The notes under the pieces: generated by a model
Told to the model about the DNA's origin: nothing
Databases searched by the model: none
Seen by the model: only the letters and a program-made list of their open reading frames with translations
Program-made: the position numbers and the translations under genes
Shown here: positions 1 to 5,412 of the stretch, piece after piece
How positions within the stretch are numbered: the first letter of the stretch is position 1
Layout of the letters: every line of letters begins with the position of its first letter
Assembly (NCBI GenBank): GCA_046259385.1
Contig: JBJYWI010000155.1
Coordinates: 1 to 8,736 of the forward strand
Direction: 5' to 3'
Source: CAVWDI01 sp046259385
GTDB taxonomy: Bacteria; Chloroflexota; Anaerolineae; Anaerolineales; UBA4823
DNA length: 8,736 bases

Positions 1-2
1 AA

Positions 3-77
3 CAGCAAGATGGGGAACAGATCAAAATTAAATCTAATGGGAATGGTAGTTATGGGGAATGGCTGTGGAGTGATTAA
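3..77 (+). CDS. Possible 3' end of an unidentified gene (partial at left edge)
   Basis: The third plus frame is open from the window edge to a TAA at 75-77 and would encode 24 residues rich in Gly, Asn, Ser and Lys, ending Gly-Glu-Trp-Leu-Trp-Ser-Asp. The mixed polar and aromatic composition looks like the tail of a real protein, but the piece is too short to assign to a family. The first plus frame is also open (to a TAA at 130-132), but its translation is rich in Met, Gly and Val and looks less protein-like. One minus-strand frame is open through the same stretch too. A coding tail here is therefore only a guess. Confidence 0.25.
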   Translation, partial: QQDGEQIKIKSNGNGSYGEWLWSD

Positions 78-234
78 CGGATTAATTATGGCTGAGGTTT
101 TTGCGAGATTGGGAGTATTTAGGTTGGAATAAGGTGGGTGGAGGGCGACACAAAAACTAGCTGGAGCTGAAATGGCTACCTGTAGTAATTATGCTGTTAC
201 TTTTTCCTTGTATTAAACCAAATCATAAACAAAT
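78..234. other. Intergenic stretch with no recognised feature
   Basis: This stretch lies between the possible gene tail and the tRNA terminator. The plus strand is purine- and G-rich up to about 160 and AT-rich afterwards. I find no start with a ribosome binding site, no RNA gene and no convincing hairpin. It is downstream of a tRNA, a common place for integrated elements, but I did not see a copy of the tRNA 3' end in this window. Confidence 0.4.
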
Positions 235-262
235 AACCACTCTGGATTATTCCTGAGCGGTT
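235..262 (-). terminator. Terminator-like hairpin just after tRNA-Arg
   Basis: Read on the minus strand, AACCGCTC pairs with GAGTGGTT (8 pairs, one G-U). An A-A mismatch and a further GGA/TCC stem then close on an ATAA loop. The hairpin starts 4 bases after the tRNA discriminator base and is followed by a T-rich stretch (ATTTGTTTATG). Position and strand fit a Rho-independent terminator for the tRNA transcript. The T tract is interrupted, so termination may be modest. Confidence 0.6.
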
Positions 263-266
263 CGTG

Positions 267-338
267 TACCCCCACCGCGACTCGAACGCGGGTTTTTGCC
301 TCCGGAGGGCAACGCTCTATCCACTGAGCTATGGGGGC
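267..338 (-). tRNA. tRNA-Arg, anticodon CCG
   Basis: The minus strand folds into a full cloverleaf of 72 bases including the discriminator base. The acceptor GCCCCCA pairs with TGGGGGT, the D stem is GCTC/GAGC, the anticodon stem is TTGCC/GGCAA with loop CTCCGGA, the variable loop has 4 bases, and the T stem is CCGCG/CGCGG with loop TTCGAGT. The loop places CCG at 34-36, so it reads the arginine codon CGG. The 3' CCA is not encoded (the discriminator A is followed by CAC), so a CCA-adding enzyme is needed. The first acceptor pair is G1-U72 rather than the usual G-C. It follows the DUF2344 gene by 47 bases on the same strand and has its own likely promoter and terminator. Confidence 0.95.
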
Positions 339-352
339 TCTTAATTTTGGAG

Positions 353-361
353 ATTTTACCA
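353..361 (-). promoter_or_regulatory. Extended -10 promoter element for tRNA-Arg
   Basis: On the minus strand TGG is followed by TAAAAT, matching the extended -10 form TGnTATAAT except for one base. Transcription would start near 346, leaving a leader of about 8 bases before the tRNA 5' end at 338, typical for a tRNA gene. No good -35 hexamer is found at the expected distance, which an extended -10 can tolerate. Co-transcription from the upstream gene is also possible. Confidence 0.45.
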
Positions 362-373
362 CGGGAGGATAGA

Positions 374-394
374 ATCAATTATATATTAATTGAT
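374..394. repeat. AT-only-stem inverted repeat across the DUF2344 stop codon
   Basis: ATCAATTA (374-381) and TAATTGAT (387-394) are perfect 8-base inverted repeats around the loop TATAT. The stop codon of the DUF2344 gene (386-388) lies inside the structure. The stem has only one G-C pair per arm and no T tract follows, so it is a weak terminator candidate. It may instead slow release or stabilise the mRNA 3' end. Confidence 0.5.
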
Positions 395-1015
395 GATAAG
401 CCTGAGGCGGTGAATCCGGGTTTCCTCTGGCGCGATTCCTATCGCGGATAAGACCTCATCTGGGCGTCCAGTAGCGCCTTCTTTTGTTAGAAGTCGCATC
501 CTAATTTTCTGAGGTGTATTATCATCGGGCTGGATATCGGAAATATCGATTATCAAAGGGCGTAAATCGTACGATTTTCCCCTCCGTTCACGCCAGATTT
601 CTTTCTTGCTTATTAGACCAGTTAATCGTGATGGGAGTTCGTTAATGAAATCTGTAAGTGTGACAATGTAATCAGAAGCAGATATTAGCTTCTGCAATGA
701 TGGTGAATCTTGTTTAACCCCTTGAATTGATTTAATCAATAATCCCGGCGGAAGTGCCGGTTCCAGGCGCTTCGTCACTTTCTCGGGCGTGAACTGGTCC
801 TCAAACCAGACGTCCATCATTTCATTTTCTCCAGTGAAACCAAGAGGCAGTGCTGCTCCGATATTAATCCGGGGACGAGGGTTGTAACCCTGAGAATATT
901 TAATTGGCAGGTTTGCCCTGCGAAAAGTCCTTTCCCAGGTTTTGTATAGATCAAGATGCCCCGTAAAGCGCATCATTTCAAGTTTTGCAAATATTAACCG
1001 GAACCGAATCTGCAC
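386..1015 (-). CDS. DUF2344 / TIGR03936 radical SAM-linked protein
   Basis: This 209-residue soluble protein matches the family known as radical SAM-linked protein or DUF2344. Visible hallmarks are the N-terminal strand with RFTGHLDL (residues 16-23), FRRANLPIKYSQGYNPRPRI (31-50), the KSYDLRPLI segment (147-155) and GATGRPDEVL near the C-terminus (180-189). The family is known to occur beside, or fused to the C-terminus of, the TIGR03960 radical SAM protein, as here. Its biochemical role is not established. In other bacteria the pair often sits near ribosome or RNA-processing genes, which hints at an RNA-related role (inference). The start is a GTG at 1015. The ATGs at codons 14-15 would remove the conserved first strand, so I keep the GTG although no clear Shine-Dalgarno precedes it. 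It lies 33 bases after the radical SAM stop, in the same frame. Confidence 0.9.
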   Translation of the reverse strand: MQIRFRLIFAKLEMMRFTGHLDLYKTWERTFRRANLPIKYSQGYNPRPRINIGAALPLGFTGENEMMDVWFEDQFTPEKVTKRLEPALPPGLLIKSIQGVKQDSPSLQKLISASDYIVTLTDFINELPSRLTGLISKKEIWRERRGKSYDLRPLIIDISDIQPDDNTPQKIRMRLLTKEGATGRPDEVLSAIGIAPEETRIHRLRLIIN

Positions 1016-1048
1016 GAAATTTTCAATTAATAACCGGTGCTTTAATGA

Positions 1049-2980
1049 TTATCCTGGAAATTTAACATTGTCCAGGATTTCACTAGTTGGAATCTCTTTC
1101 GATTTTACTTCCGGACACTGCCAGACATCCCCGGGGTTTTCACGGCGCAGATCAGCAAATTTTGGCAATATCCCGCAGGCAAAACAACGTTCTCGACAAT
1201 CAACCCTTGTCCTACCGTTCTGACTCCAGAGATAATCTTCGGTTAAAAATTTTTTACGGACAGTCGAATCGATGTGCTCCCAGGGAAATATTTCATCAAT
1301 GGGACGCTCGCGATGAGTATAGAACCGCCAATCCAGTCCAGTATTGTTGAATGCCTTCATCCATGTATCAAATTGAAAGTGATCATTCCAGGCGTCAAAT
1401 TTTGCGCCCAGCTTCCAGGCTTCAAGGATCACCTGAGATATTCGCCGGTCTCCGCGTGAAAGCCAGGCTTCAAGCATCGAAATTTCTGGCGAATTCCAGT
1501 TTAATTTAAGTCCACGCCCGCGCAGAGATTTTCTAAGAATATTTTGTTTTTCTGTTATTGACTCAATACTGTCGCAGGCAACCCACTGGAATGGCGTGTG
1601 GGGCTTGGGTATAAACGTGCTGACTCCTGCTGTTACAAATGCACGTTTGCCGATGATATTACGACCTTCTTTCAGGACAGCTTTGCAGAGATCCGCTATG
1701 GCGATAACATCTTCCAATGTTTCAGAAGGGTGTCCGATCATAAAGTAAAGTTTAATCTTTGACCAGCCGTGCTTAAATATTTCGCTTGTTGTCTCCAATA
1801 ACTGTTTGGTGGATACAGGTTTATTTATTATGTTGCGCATTCGTTCAGTAGCCGCTTCAGGCGCCAAAGTAAAACCACCCCGTCTTGAGTCCTGTAAATT
1901 ATCCATCAGGTCAACTGAGAAGGATTCGATCCGTAAAGAAGGAAGCGAAACCTTCAGGTGATCAGCCTGAAAGCGCTGGCTGATTTTTTTTACCAGATCT
2001 AAGATATGGGTGTAATCAGATGATGAAAGAGAAAGCAATCCTATTTCCCCGTATCCTGTTTGAAGAAGTGATTTTTCAATTGAGTCTAGTATCTCATCGA
2101 CAGGTCTTTCACGCACCGGCCGGGTAATCATTCCGGCATGACAAAACCTACAGCCGCGGGTGCATCCACGCATAATTTCGATCGGAATTCGATTGTGGAC
2201 CGTATCAATATACGGGACAATTAAGCGGGTGACATGTGGGGGCAGTTTTGGCACAATTCGTTTCACCACAGGATAGGGAACTCTATGATCGAGAGTGTGT
2301 ATGCCGGATATAGTCCCTTCCTGGTGGTATTCTGCCTGATAAAGCGAAGGAACATAAACACCCCAGATTCCGGATAGTTTCAGAAGTAAGTCCGACCGAG
2401 TCTGGTTTGAGCGTTTCCACTCTTGATAAGTGTTCACGATATCCTGGATAACCTCTTCACCTTCTCCAATTACAAAGGCATCGATAAACGCATGCATCGG
2501 TTCAGGGTTGAAAGCCGCGTGGCCACCAGCGATAACCAGGGGATGGCTTTCCGTCCTATCCACATTCAAGATCGGTATCTCACCAAGATTCAGGATGTTC
2601 AGGACATTTGTATACAAGGTTTCATAAGGAATCGAAAAGCCAACAATATCGAATTCATAAAGCGCATGTCTGGTTTCCAATGAATAGAGTGGAATTTGTG
2701 CTTCCCGAATTGAATTTTCCATATCTGTCCAGGGCGAATATACCCGCTCCGCGAGAACATCAGGACGTTTATTGAGAATGTCGTAGAGGATAGCTAATCC
2801 CAGGTTTGACATACCCAGGTCATAAATGTCAGGAAATACAAGAGCTACATGGGAACTGGTGCAATCCCAATCTTTCCTGACTTGGTTAAGTTCACCTCCT
2901 GTATATCGTCCTGGTTTTTGCACACGGGGCAGAATTGTTTCAACCGTTTCGGAAATCTTTTCCGGAGAAATTTTATTCAT
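1049..2980 (-). CDS. TIGR03960-type radical SAM protein with N-terminal B12-binding-like domain
   Basis: The 643-residue product has three parts. Residues about 22-185 resemble a cobalamin-binding Rossmann domain beginning with the conserved PGRYTGGE; the usual DxHxxG is DIYDLG here, so the cobalt-ligating His is replaced by Tyr. Residues about 265-460 are a radical SAM barrel, with the [4Fe-4S] motif CTRGCRFC supplying Cys273, Cys277 and Cys280, and SAM-binding segments such as GGFTLAPEAATERMR. The C-terminal part carries a second CxxxCxxC (Cys595, Cys599, Cys602) in CRERCFACG, a possible auxiliary metal site. This layout and length fit the TIGR03960 family, whose substrate is unknown to me. 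The ATG at 2980 has no Shine-Dalgarno but lies 10 bases after a near-perfect extended -10 box. The DUF2344 partner follows directly, and the two are expected to act together. Confidence 0.92.
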   Translation of the reverse strand: MNKISPEKISETVETILPRVQKPGRYTGGELNQVRKDWDCTSSHVALVFPDIYDLGMSNLGLAILYDILNKRPDVLAERVYSPWTDMENSIREAQIPLYSLETRHALYEFDIVGFSIPYETLYTNVLNILNLGEIPILNVDRTESHPLVIAGGHAAFNPEPMHAFIDAFVIGEGEEVIQDIVNTYQEWKRSNQTRSDLLLKLSGIWGVYVPSLYQAEYHQEGTISGIHTLDHRVPYPVVKRIVPKLPPHVTRLIVPYIDTVHNRIPIEIMRGCTRGCRFCHAGMITRPVRERPVDEILDSIEKSLLQTGYGEIGLLSLSSSDYTHILDLVKKISQRFQADHLKVSLPSLRIESFSVDLMDNLQDSRRGGFTLAPEAATERMRNIINKPVSTKQLLETTSEIFKHGWSKIKLYFMIGHPSETLEDVIAIADLCKAVLKEGRNIIGKRAFVTAGVSTFIPKPHTPFQWVACDSIESITEKQNILRKSLRGRGLKLNWNSPEISMLEAWLSRGDRRISQVILEAWKLGAKFDAWNDHFQFDTWMKAFNNTGLDWRFYTHRERPIDEIFPWEHIDSTVRKKFLTEDYLWSQNGRTRVDCRERCFACGILPKFADLRRENPGDVWQCPEVKSKEIPTSEILDNVKFPG

Positions 2981-2989
2981 ATAGTTGGA

Positions 2990-2998
2990 ATTATATCA
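2990..2998 (-). promoter_or_regulatory. Extended -10 promoter for the radical SAM operon
   Basis: The minus strand reads TGA followed by TATAAT, a perfect TGnTATAAT extended -10. The candidate -35 at 3013-3018 (CAATTC, 17-base spacer) is poor. Transcription would begin near 2983, only a few bases before the ATG at 2980, so the message would be leaderless or nearly so. The lack of a Shine-Dalgarno before this gene agrees with that. Confidence 0.55.
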
Positions 2999-3076
2999 AA
3001 GCAGAAAAAAAGGAATTGAGGGAATGAATGTTTTTCCAGGTTCTTAAAATGGATTGGTTATCGGTATGCGTTTATT

Positions 3077-3097
3077 CATTACGCCCCCCCCGCAATG
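3077..3097. repeat. Inverted repeat enclosing a C8 tract
   Basis: CATTACG (3077-3083) and CGCAATG (3091-3097) form a 7-pair inverted repeat with one wobble when read as RNA from the minus strand. The loop is almost entirely the C8 run at 3084-3091 (G8 on the minus strand). It lies about 50 bases downstream of the ndk stop. No T tract follows in the direction of ndk transcription, so it is not a classical terminator. The rest of the 2981-3148 gap is AT-rich and shows only the radical SAM promoter. Confidence 0.45.
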
Positions 3098-3148
3098 TTT
3101 CTGGACATAAAATGTGGAAAAAGTAATAATTATAACAATATTTACTAA

Positions 3149-3598
3149 TTATTCAAAAACCCAAGGATCGACTGCACGGTTCCAGGTAACAATTTCATTT
3201 TCAGTAAACCACAGGTTTATTTCCTGAATCCCATTTTCAGGAGAGTCGGAAGCATGGGTTAAATTACGGCCAACTTCCAGTGCGAAATCGTGACGTATCG
3301 AGCCTGGCTCTGCCTCTGTCGGACGGGTCGATCCCATAGTCTGGCGGATTGCCAGAACAGCATTTGGACCTTCCCATACCATCGCCATCACAGGCGAGGA
3401 GATAATATACGAAATCAAACCTTCATAAAACGGTTTACCTTTGTGTATCCCGTAATGTTTTTCAGCTAATTCTTTAGAAACATGCATAAATTTTGCTGCG
3501 ACTAAAAGCAGCCCCCTGTTTTCAAGCCTAGAAATAATTTCACCAATCAGACCGCGTTGAACGCCGTCCGGCTTTACTAGTACGAGTGAACGTTCCAC
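3149..3598 (-). CDS. ndk: Nucleoside diphosphate kinase
   Basis: This 149-residue cytoplasmic enzyme transfers the gamma phosphate of ATP to other (deoxy)nucleoside diphosphates through a phosphohistidine. It starts with the family hallmark RSLVLVKPDGVQRGLIGEII. The catalytic His is His115 in NLTHASDSPENG, corresponding to the usual NxxHGSDSxE signature with Gly replaced by Ala. The nucleotide-contacting stretch STRPTEAEPGSIRHDF is intact, and the length is typical for a bacterial Ndk. The start is GTG at 3598, preceded by a strong GGAGG (3604-3608) with a 5-base spacer. The TPR gene ends 27 bases upstream on the same strand, so the two are probably co-transcribed. Confidence 0.97.
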   Translation of the reverse strand: MERSLVLVKPDGVQRGLIGEIISRLENRGLLLVAAKFMHVSKELAEKHYGIHKGKPFYEGLISYIISSPVMAMVWEGPNAVLAIRQTMGSTRPTEAEPGSIRHDFALEVGRNLTHASDSPENGIQEINLWFTENEIVTWNRAVDPWVFE

Positions 3599-3625
3599 AA
3601 AAACCTCCGGATTAAAATTTTGATA

Positions 3626-5173
3626 TTATAGTTTTTCAGCTCTGGCGTATGCCTCAAGGGCTTCAGTTAATTGATTATTGCGTAAGTATGCGTCACCAAG
3701 ATTTCGCAATAGAGACGGATTTTCAGGATCTTTATCCGCTGCCTGTTCCAGCTCTTTTATAATTTCGGGTAGATTCTGGCGTGATTTGACCAACTCCGAA
3801 TAATTTCGGGGTGGTTTATCAGTTTCTGCAGCCTGGACTTCCTCTTGAGTTCTGTGGGAATAATCAGAGGTTTGTTTTTTAGCCCCCTTTTCAGAAGCAT
3901 CTGATACCGGCGGGAACATTTTTTCCAGAACTTCTTCTTTTGATACATCTTCAATGACATCCATATCAACTGGCTTGTCAACAATTAACTCGCCAGCGGT
4001 ATCGCTTTCCTGAGATGTATCCTCTTCTGCCAGGTCCTCCAACCAATCCGGTATTCCTGATTTGGGTTCTTCCTGAAGATCTTTGTCGAGCTTATCAGTT
4101 TCAATCTGTTCAGCATCAATATCAGTAGTAATTGGTACAACAACAGGTTGCGTATCTTCTTCTTCTGGCTCTTTATCCAATTCCTGCAGCCAGTCGGAAT
4201 GCTGCCCTGGCTCGATATTCTCAGGGATCTTTCCGCTTTCTTCCAGATCCACTGGCGGTGGGCTGGTAATATCGCTGTCAAATTCATCACTAATTCCTGA
4301 AGAAGCGGCAACCGCAACCATTTGTTCTTCCTGGGAACTTTCTGTCGGAACTTCTTCAGGTTTTATGTCTAATGGTTCGTCAGCAGCAGGTTTGGGCAAC
4401 GGAGAAACGACAAATTTTTCAATTTGAATAGCTTGATCCGGGACGCTTTCAGGGTTTCCATCAAGACTGTCAAGATGAGTATAATAAGGATCAAGTTCCA
4501 GTAACCGTTCAACGTATTGTTCAGCTTTATCCTCCTGATTCATCCCCAGGAAGTATTGTGCCATAAGCATATTCATTCCTAAACAGTAGGGAAGTTTTTC
4601 GAGTGCTTGGCTACATGTATCAATCCCTTTGTTTTCCTGTCCGGTCCGGAAATAAACATCCGCAAGCAAAATCTGAAGGTCAAACCGGTTAGGATCTTCA
4701 GCCAGAGCTGCCTGCAATTCGCCGATCGCCTGGGGGAAAAGCGCGCCTTTAACGTACATACGGGCAAGTGCACCCCTGGTCAAACGTACTTTTTGAGGTT
4801 CAATACCTTCCCTGGAACCGTACAATCTGCGTATCTCTGTTTGAATGGTACTGTTGGATGGTTGCACTTCATAAGCGCGTTCCATGTGCCAGATGGCTTC
4901 ATCTAATTTCTGATCTTCTTCGCGGATAACGCTCATACCAATATGGCTGACAAAATCGTCTGGTATTGAAGACAGCACACGTTGAAAAATATCAGCGGCT
5001 TCAGCCTCGTTGCCTCTTTCGAGATAAGCTTCACCTAAAACTCGGTATGCATCAATGTACTTTGGATACGATTTTAATATATGAAGGCAGTGAGAAATCG
5101 CTTCTTCCGTTTGACCGGTGTTGATTAATTGTTTTATTTGACGAATGTAAACTCTCATAGAAATCATTGTCAT
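3626..5173 (-). CDS. TPR protein with long acidic linker carrying DWL motifs
   Basis: From the ATG at 5173 the product has 515 residues. Residues about 8-235 are tandem tetratricopeptide repeats, for example AYRVLGEAYLERGNEAEAADIFQRVL and the units around 135-195. Residues about 240-460 are acidic, Pro/Ser/Glu-rich and probably disordered, with two matching short motifs, SDWLQEL (326-332) and PDWLEDL (375-381). One more TPR unit (about 468-513) ends the protein. There is no signal peptide or membrane segment, so it is likely a cytoplasmic scaffold; its partners are unknown. A TTG at 5179 would add two residues, but GGAG (5183-5186) is only 3 bases from it and 9 from the ATG at 5173, so I prefer the ATG. 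ATGs at 5167 and 5158 are less well placed. It is the first gene of a probable operon with ndk. Confidence 0.85.
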   Translation of the reverse strand: MTMISMRVYIRQIKQLINTGQTEEAISHCLHILKSYPKYIDAYRVLGEAYLERGNEAEAADIFQRVLSSIPDDFVSHIGMSVIREEDQKLDEAIWHMERAYEVQPSNSTIQTEIRRLYGSREGIEPQKVRLTRGALARMYVKGALFPQAIGELQAALAEDPNRFDLQILLADVYFRTGQENKGIDTCSQALEKLPYCLGMNMLMAQYFLGMNQEDKAEQYVERLLELDPYYTHLDSLDGNPESVPDQAIQIEKFVVSPLPKPAADEPLDIKPEEVPTESSQEEQMVAVAASSGISDEFDSDITSPPPVDLEESGKIPENIEPGQHSDWLQELDKEPEEEDTQPVVVPITTDIDAEQIETDKLDKDLQEEPKSGIPDWLEDLAEEDTSQESDTAGELIVDKPVDMDVIEDVSKEEVLEKMFPPVSDASEKGAKKQTSDYSHRTQEEVQAAETDKPPRNYSELVKSRQNLPEIIKELEQAADKDPENPSLLRNLGDAYLRNNQLTEALEAYARAEKL

Positions 5174-5182
5174 GTTCAATCA

Positions 5183-5186
5183 CTCC
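5183..5186 (-). promoter_or_regulatory. Ribosome binding site deciding the TPR start
   Basis: GGAG on the minus strand is followed by 9 bases and then the ATG at 5173. It is too close to the TTG at 5179 to serve that codon, and about 15 bases from the ATG at 5167. It therefore favours 5173. Confidence 0.5.
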
Positions 5187-5195
5187 AATGCCATT

Positions 5196-5224
5196 AGTAT
5201 GCCTTAATCCAGTTAATCGTGCAA
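5196..5224 (-). promoter_or_regulatory. Weak candidate promoter for the TPR-ndk operon
   Basis: On the minus strand TTGCAC (5219-5224) and CATACT (5196-5201) are separated by 17 bases. The match to consensus is only partial (3 of 6 and 4 of 6), but a start near 5189 would place the ribosome binding site right at the 5' end of the message. Other AT-rich boxes further upstream (around 5265) are alternatives. Confidence 0.25.
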
Positions 5225-5297
5225 GATTTCAACCACATATCAAAATTTCACTAAGGGATATTTTATATTAGATTTTTATTAGAAGCATTGAAGTTAC

Positions 5298-5327
5298 TTG
5301 ACTTTGGTTATCCGTTTAATGTATAAA
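5298..5327 (+). promoter_or_regulatory. Candidate sigma-70-type promoter for the ABC operon
   Basis: TTGACT (5298-5303) and TATAAA (5322-5327) are separated by 18 bases, each matching 5 of 6 consensus bases. Transcription would start near 5334, giving a leader of about 80 bases before the ATG at 5413. This leader contains the hairpin at 5344-5379. Confidence 0.5.
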
Positions 5328-5343
5328 CTAATGGTTTGAACAT

Positions 5344-5380
5344 AAAAGCACAGCAGCCAGTAAGGGCAGCGGTGCTTTTT
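5344..5380 (+). terminator. Terminator-like hairpin in the leader of the ABC operon (possible attenuator)
   Basis: AAAAGCAC (5344-5351) pairs perfectly with GTGCTTTT (5372-5379). Inside it, GC/GC and GCC/GGC stems are separated by an A-G and an A-A mismatch, and the loop is AGTAAG (5359-5364). The stem runs straight into T5 (5376-5380), as in a Rho-independent terminator. No plus-strand gene lies upstream for it to end. It sits between the promoter at 5298-5327 and the ATPase start at 5413, so conditional read-through, or a short terminated RNA, is the natural reading. On the minus strand the same hairpin is followed by T4, but no minus-strand gene ends there. Confidence 0.55.
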
Positions 5381-5412
5381 AATGTTAGTAAAATTATCTT
5401 TTTGGGAATCGG

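Noticed and set aside
78..338. Integration (attachment) site at the tRNA-Arg
   Set aside because: No integrase, and no second copy of the tRNA 3' end was seen in the window.
971..976. Tandem ATG codons as the start of the DUF2344 gene
   Set aside because: Starting there would delete the conserved first strand before RFTGHLDL; the GTG at 1015 gives the full family length.
2891..2899. Strong Shine-Dalgarno-like AGGAGGTGA on the minus strand inside the radical SAM gene
   Set aside because: It encodes the conserved Gly-Gly-Glu of the family N-terminus, and no start codon follows at a usable distance.
4083..4427. Open plus-strand frame opposite the TPR gene, about 114 codons, Ser-rich
   Set aside because: It lies opposite the low-complexity acidic linker of the TPR gene; the Ser-rich content is the mirror of Glu/Asp codons, and no ribosome binding site or family features are visible.
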